Positions 42,484-52,374 of a stretch of 64,000 nt of DNA are shown here, piece after piece. The stretch is from Galeruca laticollis (Eukaryota > Arthropoda > Insecta > Coleoptera > Chrysomelidae): NCBI GenBank assembly GCA_963921935.1, contig OY998175.1, positions 307,419,484 through 307,483,483 of the forward strand. Reading direction: 5' to 3'. The notes beneath the pieces are model-generated. The model was not told the DNA's origin. It made no database searches and worked only from the letters and a program-made list of their open reading frames with translations. The position numbers and the translations under genes were made by a program. Each line of letters starts with the position of its first letter. Position 1 is the stretch's first letter.

Positions 42484-43520
42484 TTAAGTAATGTTGGATG
42501 TGATATTTTTTTTAATTCTGTTTTTCATCCCCAACACTAAATTTACCTTCATTTTGTAGGGGTGATTGGACTTAAAGTTGAGGTATCTACCTGAACTGGT
42601 AGGTTTCACGTACCAGTCAAGTATCACCTTGCCTTCATTGGTCCTTATTAACTTTGTGTCCAAAAATGGTACACATCTGTTAATTTCATTTTCAACTGTG
42701 AATTGGATGTATTGATTGTAACCATTAAAAATGTTAAGAATGGTTTCGATACCATCCTCAGGAACAGCTGTGATAATATCATCTACATATTTTTTTAAAA
42801 AAGGGATTTCAAAAGGTAAATTCCCAACACACTCAGCGATCAAATCGTCCATGACATATTGTGCAAAAATGGGTGATACAGAACTACCCATTGGTGTACC
42901 AAAAACTTGTTTATAATATTCATCATTAAAAACAAAAACAGAAGTGTTATAAACAAAGTCTACTAATTCCAAAAATTGGTCAATATTTAATTTACAAGAA
43001 TCCTGAATAGAGTTCCAATGTTTGGTAATACTATTTTTTACTAAATTGATCGGTATATTAGTGAAAAGTGACACAACATCTAAACTAACGATTACATAAT
43101 TGGTAGGTAACTGATAATTTTGAATGAACGTTGCAAATTCAAAAGAGTCTTTGACAAAAAACCTGTTATTACTATTATAAGCTATTGTAAGTTTATCAGT
43201 TATGAATTGTGCAATTTTCTCATTAGGTGATTCTATAGATGAGATAATTGGGCGTAAACTCAATGTTTCTTTGTGAATCTTTGGTAATCCATAAAACTTT
43301 GGAATAACTGAAGAGCTCATTTTTAATCGTTTTCTATCTTCGTCATCGAAAAATTCCGAAAATTTCCTAACCAATGTTTGCGATTTTTGTAATATTGTTG
43401 AATTAGGATTGTTATTAATTTTTTGATAGTAAGTATCATTATTTAACAGTGAATTCGCCAGTTCAACATACTGATCTTTGTATAAAATTACTGTAACATT
43501 GCCTTTATCAGCTTTAGTTG
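42484..43520 (-). CDS. PLE family 2 reverse transcriptase, N-terminally truncated
   Basis: Coding sense runs from about 43520. The open frame holds FYGLPKIHKETLSLRPIISS, motif A (VSLDVVSLFTNIP), B (GTPMGSSVSPIFAQ), C (LKKYVDDIITAV), CVPFLDTKLIR and WYVKPTSSGRYLN. Only 2 of 296 residues differ from the partner at 44257-45585. The catalytic aspartates are kept. The frame stops at 42484 after the A8 run at about 42516-42523. Confidence 0.85.
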
Positions 43521-43762
43521 TTTTCTTTATTAAGTTAACCGATTTTTTCTTTCTGGTTTATTATAGCCTTTGAGAATGAAGACAATGCTCTTCGAAAGCT
43601 TAGGTAATGTACTATTTGATTCACTTTATCTCTAACCTGTAGAGTTTTTTTTGCTGCTATCCCCACGATTTTGAGGGTTTTTTAACAAAGACCACTCTTT
43701 GAAGTTTCATTTTTTAACTAGTCAGCCGTGACTAACTGCCAACTTTTGGTTTTTGGTTTTAG
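43521..43762 (+). repeat. PLE family 2 pseudo-LTR (central copy)
   Basis: Repeats at 40664-40915 (inverted) and 47165-47356 (direct). A weak hammerhead-like stretch (ATGAAGA .. CTTCGAAAGCTT, 43577-43601) sits at the equivalent place but departs from the consensus. Confidence 0.85.
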
Positions 43763-43768
43763 ATTAGA

Positions 43769-44206
43769 ATGGGGTTCTATGAAGAGATTGCCCGATCCTA
43801 CGGACGGGAAATCTCATTAAATTTGAAACAATGGGTTAATTTTTCGAACAAGCTCAATAAAGCAAAGAACAGGAAATTCTTTTTATTAAACTGTAGAAAA
43901 CATGGGGTTTTTCCACAACATATCTTACACAACACTGATAGAACTGTTTCCTCATTGCTTTCACAGGATGGAAGTAATTTACGGAGAGTGGAGGATTTCA
44001 ACAGAAGGTTAAAAAATAAGATTTTAAATTTTGAAATCGGTTTTGCGCATGAGTATGTCAATAAGCTGTCGAAAATCTTAAAAAGTAAGGAATCAGATAT
44101 AAAAAGTAATATCCCTTCAGGAGTTTGGAATGAATTTTTTCATAGACAACAAATAAAATTGAATAGAGAATTTAAAAAAATCAAATTAAGAAATATTAAT
44201 AACTGA
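43769..44206 (+). CDS. PLE family 2 N-terminal protein segment
   Basis: 145 residues, MGFYEEIARSYGREISLNLKQW onward, basic, with VFPQHILHNTDRTV, as in the region ahead of PLE reverse transcriptases. It starts at the first ATG after the pseudo-LTR. It ends at TGA (44204-44206) and the RT frame follows 50 bases later in another frame, so this is the upstream part of one broken ORF. Confidence 0.7.
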   Translation: MGFYEEIARSYGREISLNLKQWVNFSNKLNKAKNRKFFLLNCRKHGVFPQHILHNTDRTVSSLLSQDGSNLRRVEDFNRRLKNKILNFEIGFAHEYVNKLSKILKSKESDIKSNIPSGVWNEFFHRQQIKLNREFKKIKLRNINN

Positions 44207-44256
44207 GAAATCTAGAGAAAAATACTGTTGAGACAATTCTAGTACAGGATAATTGG

Positions 44257-45585
44257 TTGAGAAATTTGACAGATGTTGATATACCCATGGAACTCAGAAA
44301 TTTTCTTTCATTGGGTCATAAATTTGGTATACCTCCTGATATTACTCAAATAGAAATTAAGAACATTTTAGCAGACGTTGAGAATCTTTTAAATGGAGTC
44401 AATGACAATTTACGAAAAGACATAATCAGGGCAAAAGTAACTAATAACATAACTAATTTCTTACATCAGAACAAAAAGAACACGTCATATTTAAATTCGT
44501 TGTACGAAAGGTGTCGAAGATTTCTAAAAAATCATCCAGAATTAATTGTCACTAAAGCTGATAAAGGCAATGTTACAGTAATTTTATACAAAGATCAGTA
44601 TGTTGAACTGGCGAATTCACTGTTAAATAATGATACTTACTATCAAAAAATTAATAACAATCCTAATTCAACAATATTACAAAAATCGCAAACATTGGTT
44701 AGGAAATTTTCGGAATTTTTTGATGACGAAGATAGAAAACGATTAAAAATGAGCTCTTCAGTTATTCCAAAGTTGTATGGATTACCAAAGATTCACAAAG
44801 AAACATTGAGTTTACGCCCAATTATCTCATCTATAGAATCACCTAATGAGAAAATTGCACAATTCATAACTGATAAACTTACAATATCTTATAATAGTAA
44901 TAACAGGTTTTTTGTCAAAGACTCTTTTGAATTTGCAACGTTCATTCAAAATTATCAGTTACCTACCAATTATGTAATCGTTAGTTTAGATGTTGTGTCA
45001 CTTTTCACTAATATACCGATCAATTTAGTAAAAAATAGTATTACCAAACATTGGAACTCTATTCAGGATTCTTGTAAATTAAATATTGACCAATTTTTGG
45101 AATTAGTAGACTTTGTTTATAACACTTCTGTTTTTGTTTTTAATGATGAATATTATAAACAAGTTTTTGGTACACCAATGGGTAGTTCTGTATCACCCAT
45201 TTTTGCACAATATGTCATGGACGATTTGATCGCTGAGTGTGTTGGGAATTTACCTTTTGAAATCCCCTTTTTAAAAAAATATGTAGATGATATTATCACA
45301 GCTGTTCCTGAAGATGGTATCGAAACCATTCTTAACATATTTAATGGTTACAATCAATACATCCAATTCACAGTTGAAAATGAAATTAACAGATGTGTAC
45401 CATTTTTGGACACAAAGTTAATAAGGACCAATGAAGGCAAGGTGATACTTGACTGGTACGTGAAACCTACCAGTTCAGGTAGATACCTCAACTTTAAGTC
45501 CAATCACCCCTACAAAATGAAGGTAAATTTAGTGTTGGGGATGAAGAACAGAATTAAAAAAAATATCACATCCAACATTACTTAA
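44257..45585 (+). CDS. PLE family 2 reverse transcriptase
   Basis: 442 residues. PLE landmarks in order: MELRNFLSLGHKFGIPP, LIVTKADKGNVTVIL, LYGLPKIHKETLSLRPIISS, motif A VSLDVVSLFTNIP, B GTPMGSSVSPIFAQ, C KKYVDDIITAV, CVPFLDTKL, WYVKPTSSGRY. The catalytic residues are intact. It ends just after an A8 run (45554-45561) beyond which the GIY-YIG frame is offset by one base. Confidence 0.88.
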   Translation: MRNLTDVDIPMELRNFLSLGHKFGIPPDITQIEIKNILADVENLLNGVNDNLRKDIIRAKVTNNITNFLHQNKKNTSYLNSLYERCRRFLKNHPELIVTKADKGNVTVILYKDQYVELANSLLNNDTYYQKINNNPNSTILQKSQTLVRKFSEFFDDEDRKRLKMSSSVIPKLYGLPKIHKETLSLRPIISSIESPNEKIAQFITDKLTISYNSNNRFFVKDSFEFATFIQNYQLPTNYVIVSLDVVSLFTNIPINLVKNSITKHWNSIQDSCKLNIDQFLELVDFVYNTSVFVFNDEYYKQVFGTPMGSSVSPIFAQYVMDDLIAECVGNLPFEIPFLKKYVDDIITAVPEDGIETILNIFNGYNQYIQFTVENEINRCVPFLDTKLIRTNEGKVILDWYVKPTSSGRYLNFKSNHPYKMKVNLVLGMKNRIKKNITSNIT

Positions 45586-45601
45586 TAAAAACCTTAAAAT
45601 A

Positions 45602-46270
45602 TTGATTGATACGCTTCAAAAAAATAGTTATCCTAGTAAACTTCTCAAGAGGTTGATTTACAACACTCCTGGCGAGCATACTGTCAGTCATATTAATAGT
45701 AATGAAAATGAACAGGATGCTAATTTCAATAATTCACAGCAGGTTACTTTTAGTTCATTTCCTTATGTTAAAGATCTGTCAGAAAAAATCATCAAAGAGT
45801 TCAAGGGGACCAATGTCAAAATTGCTCAAAGAACAGCCAAACCTTTACAGTCTCTTTTTACTAAGCTAAAACAACCGGAGGATTCCATGATGAAAACTAA
45901 CGTAATATATAGTATCTCTTGTAAAAATTGTAACAAAAAGTATGTAGGAATGACATCTCAGAATTTGAAATCACGTTGTGCTCAACATAAAAGCGATGCT
46001 AGGTTAAAAAAGCGAAAATGTGCATTATCAGAACATGTTATAGATGAGTTCCACCATATAGATTTTGATAAAGTAAAGATTCTTGATGTAGAAAGAAACT
46101 ATAACAAAAGAAAATTTTTAGAAATTTATCATATTAATAACATTGAGGAACCAATGAATAGAAGGTCTGACATTGAGTCACTTAGTAAGATTTATACATA
46201 TTTGTTGCACTTTAATAATGTCCACTCCGGTAGCGAGGAGATTGATTCCCAAATTAGTGTTTTGAGTTAA
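45602..46270 (+). CDS. PLE family 2 GIY-YIG endonuclease
   Basis: 222 residues. Its coding sense actually starts upstream at the A8 run (HPTLLNKNLKILIDTLQKN). It keeps VIYSISCKNCNKKYVGMTSQ, the conserved arginine in LKSRCAQHK, and a C-terminal NRRSDIESLSKIY. This is the better of the two copies. It provides the nicking activity in PLE integration if translated with the RT. Confidence 0.83.
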   Translation: MIDTLQKNSYPSKLLKRLIYNTPGEHTVSHINSNENEQDANFNNSQQVTFSSFPYVKDLSEKIIKEFKGTNVKIAQRTAKPLQSLFTKLKQPEDSMMKTNVIYSISCKNCNKKYVGMTSQNLKSRCAQHKSDARLKKRKCALSEHVIDEFHHIDFDKVKILDVERNYNKRKFLEIYHINNIEEPMNRRSDIESLSKIYTYLLHFNNVHSGSEEIDSQISVLS

Positions 46271-47164
46271 TGGTTGGCTGAAGTGACAGGTCAGTCGAGT
46301 GTTGACAATATAAACATTATTTAATAATTCATTTAAAAACAAAACAATTTTTATACATTATGGCTATCACAGCTCAGTTGCGAATGCAAATGATTTCCAA
46401 ACAGTCGGGCCTTAACGTGAGAGGTTAGGTCCTTTCCATGTGTTAAAAGTTACAGATCTTACAATACTTTTCCTAACTGACATTATTATTGTTATGAGTA
46501 TTTTAAATTATCAATACTGATTTTCATGGAAATTAACATCAGACGAAAGTGGAGATCGTTAGTATTTGCGGGTGGGTTTTGTTTGGCTTTTTTATTTAAT
46601 AATAGTAATGCTGGAATGGGTTGACAGTTTGGGAATACCGAATGTGAGAGGTTTGAGTGTTCACTGACTGTTTGCTTATTTCGTCATCCCAATTTTTTAC
46701 ATTTTACAAAAGACAGGTGGCAGCTGTCAGACAATAGTCTGGTTAAATTTAAAGGTGTAATTTTTCAATCTTGACGTGATCCTAGGTGTGGACATTAATC
46801 TATTATTGTTTTTCTTTGAAGTTTTCACCAAAGCAACCAAAAAAACACAACAGTATCGCTGAGAAATTTGGATTTTTATTAAATGTTTTTACTTCAACCT
46901 TGTAATTGCCCCCCGTATCTCTACCTTTCGACAGCAGTCGATTTCATGTCGAAATAGATATTCAACAATATCAGTTCGTTTCTTGTGTATGTCTTTTGGT
47001 TTCTAAAAAACAGAAAAAAATCCTGGCTCTCATTACTATATGTAGGAGAGAAATTATATTTAGTCGACATTTTAATCTTTAGTGGATGAAGGTTTTCCTG
47101 CAATTTGTGAAATGTGAGTTTAATTTTAAATCAACACTACAAGTAAGTCGTAATGATTTCAGAA
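46271..47164. other. PLE family 2 3' untranslated region
   Basis: Non-coding and almost identical, in inverted orientation, to 40916-41798. A short frame on the opposite strand appears in both copies but has no recognisable motif. Confidence 0.7.
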
Positions 47165-47482
47165 GTTGTTTTCTTTATTAAGTTAACCGATTTTTTCTTT
47201 CTGGTTTATTATAGCCTTTGAGAATGAAGACAATGCTCTTCGAAAGCTTAGATAATGTACTATTTGATTCACTTTATCTCTAACCTGTAAAGTTTTTTTG
47301 GCTGCTATCCCCACGATTTTGAGGGTTTTTTAACAAAGACCACTCTTTGAAGTTTTATATATATATATTTATATATATATTTGGAACGTAATGTATTTTT
47401 GACCATTTAAATATTTTTATCTACGAAAACCCCTGTAACTAGTCAATTACACACAGTCAGCAATCAATGTAAGACGTCTATT

Positions 47483-47527
47483 ACGCACGGTAAACCAAAA
47501 CGCACGGCTGTAAAGTAAAACGCACGG
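47483..47527 (+). repeat. Three ACGCACGG repeats (left of recombinase gene)
   Basis: ACGCACGG starts at 47483, 47500 and 47520, separated by AT-rich spacers. Similar TACGCAC repeats flank the other side of the recombinase gene. Confidence 0.8.
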
Positions 47528-47911
47528 CCTCCCTAACAACCACTTAGCAACTGTCAATAGACGTAGCCATTTTATTCAAAATGTATTACTTAGATATTTG
47601 ACGTTGACGAATTTTATTCTATATATAAATGGTAGATAACATTTATTAGATATGAGATTGCATTTAATACTAAGAATTATTAGCAATTATATGATAATTG
47701 CTTCCGTTCCATTCACGCCGCATCTTTTAGTTGACTAATTATATCATAATATTTGTAAACAAACATATATAATGATATAAGCTGTCAAACCATCAAAATT
47801 AAGTAGACTGCGATAGGGACTTGAGAACAAAAATCAAGAACTGTCAAAAAATTTACATTTTTATAACCTTATAGCTAGGTTCTGTTGGTGTAGTTTTTGT
47901 TCAATTGAAAA

Positions 47912-48955
47912 ATGTCAAGTGACAGTGAAATGGATTTAACTCCACCCAATACAACTGAAATCGCTGAATTAGCCAAAAACGACTTATTACCGGCGAAATC
48001 TGAGAGTCGTTACAAACATATATACCAAAAATTCATGGAATGGACGTTAAAAAACGGCGTAAAACCATTTTCCGAGAATGTTATGATGGCATATTTCCAA
48101 GATTTGTCAAAAAATATGAAGTCTTCTTCACTTTGGTGTTTTTACTCTATGTTGAGGACAACAATATATATAAATCAAAATATAAACATTGCAAGCTATT
48201 CCAAATTACAAGCTCTACTTAAAAGAGAATCTGACGGATTTAAACCCAAAAAATCCCAAATTTTAACAAACGACGAGATTAATAATTTTTTAGAAACTGC
48301 ACCAGATGATGAATATTTGTTTATGAAGGTGAGATATATTGTGCTGAATATACTAATAGATACTTATGTAAATTTTCTTCCAGGTTGTTATTATAATTGG
48401 TATAAGCGGTGCCTGCAAAAAACAAGAGTTACGTAATATAAAACCATCGCATGTTCAAGATACAGGAAAAAATTTTGTCATTAAAATTCCTGATTCAAAA
48501 ACTAAGCGACAACGTTCTTTTGTGGTTTCACAATATTTTTACCCCACAGTGGAAAAATATATTAACCTTCGCTCTGCAGTAAATTCGGCTACAGAATTAC
48601 CTTTTTTTCTTAATTATGTAAAGGGAAAATGTACCAGGCAGTGTGTTGGTATCAAAAAAATAGGGAACATACCAAAACAAATTGCTATACACCTGGGACT
48701 ACCAGACGCAGCAACTTCCGGCGCTCGTCAGCGACTATTCTTGTTGACGCGGGTGGCGATCTATTGGATTTGAAAAGACACGGCGGATGGCAGTCATCCG
48801 CCGTAGCTGAAAGCTATGTGGATAATTCCTTAAATAATCAAACAAACAATTCATCTAAAATAGCATCTGCAATAGCAGGTACAAGTAACAGCAATGAAAA
48901 TGAAAGTTCACCACGCTTCAACAAGCAGAAGAACCGACTTACCGTTTATATTTAA
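47912..48955 (+). pseudogene. Crypton-like tyrosine recombinase, two exons, C-terminally broken
   Basis: Exon 1 47912-48328, intron 48329-48383 (GTGAGA..CAG), exon 2 from 48384, in frame across the junction. The N-terminal half (YKHIYQKFMEWTLKNGV, FSENVMMAYFQDLSKN, LTNDEINNFLETAPDDEYL) resembles the core-binding domain of insect XerD-like recombinases. Exon 2 gives GISGACKKQELRNI (box I, with lysine where the catalytic arginine is expected), KIPDSKTKRQRSF, FFLNYVKGKC and, after a frameshift near 48715, FRRSSATILVDAGGDLLDL (box II arginine, preceding histidine lost), RHGGW and the nucleophile tyrosine in ESYVDNS. Such enzymes cut and rejoin DNA through a tyrosine. Active-site losses plus the frameshift make this copy inactive. 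Confidence 0.78.
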
Positions 48956-49114
48956 CAGCTGTAATGTCACCATAAACAATTATCATAATAACTAATATTA
49001 TGTAATCCAATGTTATACGATAAAATTATTGAAACTATCTTATTGTAGATGTTCTTAAAGTATCATTAATAAGTTTATCAATACAAGTACAAGTAGGTCG
49101 TAGGTAAAGTATAG

Positions 49115-49251
49115 TACGTAACACATGTTGTAACGCATTTTACGCACTCACGGAATTACGCACTCACGAAATTACGCACTCGCCGCTATGCGGCTTCAAG
49201 CGTAACTTTTCCGTTTGTGCGTAAAATGCTTCTTACAACACACGTTACGTA
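49115..49251. repeat. Hairpin with 16-bp tandem repeats (right of recombinase gene)
   Basis: TACGTAACACATGTTGTAACGC with TTTTACGCAC (49115-49147) is mirrored by 49217-49251. Inside, TACGCACTCACGGAAT, TACGCACTCACGAAAT and TACGCACTCGCCGCTA follow at 49141, 49157 and 49173, an exact 16-base period. A GCCGCTATGCGGC mini-palindrome follows at 49182-49194. Confidence 0.85.
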
Positions 49252-49261
49252 ATATACTATT

Positions 49262-49767
49262 ATAAGGGATGAATTTTCTTGAATAAAAGTCCTTACTTTT
49301 TAATAATTTGTTCATTAATTGCCAAAAGACGCGTTTCGACTTGTTAAGTCATCTTCTGTTTCGGCTAGAAGGTTCCATTTTGATTGATACATAACACATA
49401 ATTTAAAAATGACGTTACAAAATTTTGTATATAAAATAATTAAACAATTACCTTAATAACACTGTCAAAAACATGAAAACATGGAAGGTTAAAAATTAAA
49501 ATTCTGTATACATTTTGTAGGTGTTGTCAGTAAACTCTTAGAATGTATATTATTTAGTTTGAAGGTATTTTTGACTTTCTTTTTCTAATGCGATGTGGTG
49601 TTAGTCTGGGCGCGTTTGCTTGATTTAACAGGTTTATATTATAGTAAGGTGCAGTAGCTCTCAACAATTTATTGGTTATTTTAAGAGACCATCATATATT
49701 ACATTCAAATTACGAATATCTTTTCTGTTATTAATACTATTTATATCTCTTGTTAATGAAATTACCT
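49262..49767 (-). mobile_element. PLE family 3 fragment (3' end)
   Basis: On the minus strand the last codons of a GIY-YIG frame (INSINNRKDIRNLNVIYDGLLK) end near 49688, followed by 3' sequence and a pseudo-LTR end carrying a hammerhead-like motif. 5'-truncated at about 49767, where a family 1 PLE end abuts. Confidence 0.72.
49328..49358 (-). ncRNA. Hammerhead-ribozyme-like motif (PLE family 3)
   Basis: On the minus strand: CAGAAGA box (U4 replaced by A), one T, a perfect 5-bp stem GACTT/AAGTC with AAC loop, GAAA, palindromic CGCG, TC. Same layout as in family 1 despite different stems. Confidence 0.5.
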
Positions 49768-50008
49768 GTCTCGACCCTTACTTCGTGGAATATGCTCATA
49801 TTAGTGTTTTTAAATGAAACTCACGGTCTCTAGTTAATAATAATAATAATAATAATATCTTTATTGCTTCAAATTGATACAAATCAATATAGCAAGAAAT
49901 CCGGTACAGTGTCTATAAATAAATACATAGTTCATGCAGCAAAATCACAATGAAAATTAACAATAAAAGAGCGAGAAAAAAAAATAAAAAATTTGTGTAA
50001 AACCCAAG

Positions 50009-52165
50009 CTATTCGTTTATAATAAATAAGCGAATTTTGAGTACGCCAATGAAATAATTCGAAATTTGCTTGATATCCGCCAAAGAAGCAGTATTTAATA
50101 AGGCAATGAAATCATCAAAATTATGCAGATTTTTAATAATTTGCACTCTAATACAATCATACATCCTGCATTGAAGCACAATATGTTCAAGCGTTTCATT
50201 TTGACGCGAGTTGCACAGAGTACAAATTTCTTCTTGATTAATGGTATAAATATTTCCCTTATACGTTATTCTAACCAAAATTTTCGAACATAAACGGATC
50301 TGACAAAATATTCGAACTAATTTAATCGGCAGTTTACTAGTTAGATAATCTGCAGGACCTGAAGTGACTGTTAAATGTTTATATATTACACAGTAATTAC
50401 TATAAGCAAGGCGTTGTAAGTCGGAACTATACAATTTTTGTTTAAAATTCTCAAGAATTGCATCGTAATGGTTTTTTAGTGAACCAAAAGAGAGGTTATT
50501 CCACATGTCGTTCAACCCGAGATCTATAAAAATCAGTTTCATTTGTAGGGCCCAGTTATAGCAGGGGTTGTCAAAGTCCTCTAACTCTATGAGCCTGAGA
50601 AAGACAATCTTTGGCAATCTAGTATTTGCAAAAGAAAACATTTTTAATAACCAATTGAGGCACAACTTAAATACCGTATAATCAAGCCTAACAACACCCA
50701 CCTCAAGGCGTACTAAATAATCAGGAGTGTTCAGCGGTAATAGGAGCAATCTTTTGAAAAAACCAACTTGGGTTTTTTCAACAATGTTAAGATAACGCAG
50801 ACCCCAGACAGGGACCGAATTGGCAAGTGTATTAATTACTATGGAATGATACAGGGTTATGCGCGATTGCCAGGAAGTTGTTTTTGAACGTGAGAGCATA
50901 TTCATGACAGCACCTATGGCTTGTTTGCATTTGGAAGAGGTATTCATTGCGTGTTCGCGAAATAATGAAGAACAAGTGAGAGTAACCCCTAAGTATGTAT
51001 AGTGGTTAGTCATCTCAATTTCTACTTTATTGAACAGAAATTTGTAATTTCTTGTTATTTTGTGGCCGCCTCTCGAGAAACACATAATTTTAGATTTAGA
51101 ATTGTTAACAGTAAGTTTGTTAAGGCAAGTATATTGTTCAAGGGTGCGTAGCTTTCTAGCCAGATCTATTTCAGAGTCAGCAAGGATAACCAAATCGTCC
51201 GCATACAACAGAAGTAACAAATCATTCCTGTTATCAATATTAATTTCAACCATACCAGATTTTCTGAAGAAGTCGTCAATATCAGCAATGAATAGTGAGA
51301 AAAGCAAGGGACTTAATGGTTCACCCTGCAGAACGCCCTCATTTATTTCAAAGAATTTAGAGTATTCATTGTTAACTTTTACACAAAAAGAGGATTTGTC
51401 ATACAGAGCTCTGACTAGGCGAATAAATTTAGAACTGATACCCAGCTTAAATAATTTTTGCCATAAGAGGGGATGATTAATAGAGTCAAATGCGCGCTTC
51501 AAGTCAATAAAAGCGGCAAAGACTCTTCTGCCTTTGCGATGTAGGTGAGTTTGAATGGTGCTATTCAAGACAAAGATGTTGTCCATACAACTTCTGTTCT
51601 TCCTGAAACCCGCCTGAATTTCTGGGAGAATATCATTACTTTCAACCCAAGAGTTTAATCTGTTCAACATGATCATATTAAAAAGTTTAATAATAGTGTT
51701 AATGCAGGCGATGCCCCTATAATTACTGGGGTTACCGATGGGGCCCTTCTTGTGTACCATTGAGAGCGATACTGTAGACCATTCAGTAGGGAAAGCTTCG
51801 TTTTCGAAAACTTTATTAAACAAACTACACAAAAAAAGACACCAGTTTTGAGGGGAATATTTGAAAAACTCGAAGGGAATTCCATCTAATCCCGGGGCTT
51901 TGTTCCTTTTGCAACTGTTAAGCACCGCAAAAACTTCAGATTGGGAGATTTCCGCGTCTAGAAACGGATGCCTAGCGTCCATCTGTAAATATTGAAAATC
52001 ACATTTCACTGTGGTGAGGGTATCAAAATAAGTTTCCCAGGTTTCAAGCGATACACTTGAGATAATCTTATTGGGACGGAATTTTTTTATAGTCCTCCAA
52101 AATGTGAGACAGTCATTAGAGCAATTGAACCATATTATTTTCAAATGCATTTTTTTGCTGTACAT
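50009..52165 (-). CDS. LINE reverse transcriptase with C-terminal zinc cluster
   Basis: 718 residues open. RT motifs: NYRGIACINTIIKLFN, QAGFRKNRSCMDN, RVFAAFIDLKRAFDSI (A), GVLQGEPLSPLLFSLFI (B), LLLLYADDLVIL (C, intact YADD), NHYTYLGVTLTCSS. C-terminal CTLCNSRQNETLEHIVLQC is a CCHC cluster. No RNase H is seen. The true ORF is longer: coding sense continues upstream through about 52370, with a stop at about 52283-52285 and a frameshift near 52160, into the endonuclease. The clade is uncertain (I- or Ingi-like suggested by the C-terminal cluster). It is the best-preserved LINE RT in the window. Confidence 0.82.
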   Translation of the reverse strand: MYSKKMHLKIIWFNCSNDCLTFWRTIKKFRPNKIISSVSLETWETYFDTLTTVKCDFQYLQMDARHPFLDAEISQSEVFAVLNSCKRNKAPGLDGIPFEFFKYSPQNWCLFLCSLFNKVFENEAFPTEWSTVSLSMVHKKGPIGNPSNYRGIACINTIIKLFNMIMLNRLNSWVESNDILPEIQAGFRKNRSCMDNIFVLNSTIQTHLHRKGRRVFAAFIDLKRAFDSINHPLLWQKLFKLGISSKFIRLVRALYDKSSFCVKVNNEYSKFFEINEGVLQGEPLSPLLFSLFIADIDDFFRKSGMVEINIDNRNDLLLLLYADDLVILADSEIDLARKLRTLEQYTCLNKLTVNNSKSKIMCFSRGGHKITRNYKFLFNKVEIEMTNHYTYLGVTLTCSSLFREHAMNTSSKCKQAIGAVMNMLSRSKTTSWQSRITLYHSIVINTLANSVPVWGLRYLNIVEKTQVGFFKRLLLLPLNTPDYLVRLEVGVVRLDYTVFKLCLNWLLKMFSFANTRLPKIVFLRLIELEDFDNPCYNWALQMKLIFIDLGLNDMWNNLSFGSLKNHYDAILENFKQKLYSSDLQRLAYSNYCVIYKHLTVTSGPADYLTSKLPIKLVRIFCQIRLCSKILVRITYKGNIYTINQEEICTLCNSRQNETLEHIVLQCRMYDCIRVQIIKNLHNFDDFIALLNTASLADIKQISNYFIGVLKIRLFIINE

Positions 52166-52374
52166 GTGCTTTTAAAAGATTTTTTCGCCAAAAGGTAGTC
52201 ATTTTTGACTTCATCAGCAAAATTATGAGTTTTACAGATTTTAAGTTTTGACTTAACTAACTTTTTTAAGTTAATGCACTCTTAGTGAAACCAAGGTTTG
52301 TTATTATAAGTGAATGGTTTGTTTAAAGTTACACATTTTTTCTTCATACCACAACTATCGGCGGCAAGGTAGAT

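Larger units (their letters stand above)
40664..43520 (-). mobile_element. PLE family 2, minus-strand copy (5'-truncated)
   Basis: Inverted pseudo-LTR (40664-40915), a long 3' region (40916-41798), GIY-YIG (41799-42467) and RT (42484 to about 43520), truncated where CAGCTTTAGT meets the next element's repeat. It is a near-identical inverted copy of 44551-47350. Confidence 0.9.
43521..47356 (+). mobile_element. PLE family 2, plus-strand copy (near-complete)
   Basis: Pseudo-LTR (43521-43762), N-terminal region, RT, GIY-YIG, 3' region, then a second direct pseudo-LTR (47165-47356) that breaks off in a TA run, missing its last 50 bases. Arranged head-to-head with 40664-43520, a typical PLE insertion form. 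Confidence 0.9.

Noticed and set aside
47483..49251. Interpretation of the 16-bp repeats as a CRISPR array
   Set aside because: Only three units without spacers, in a eukaryotic transposon context.
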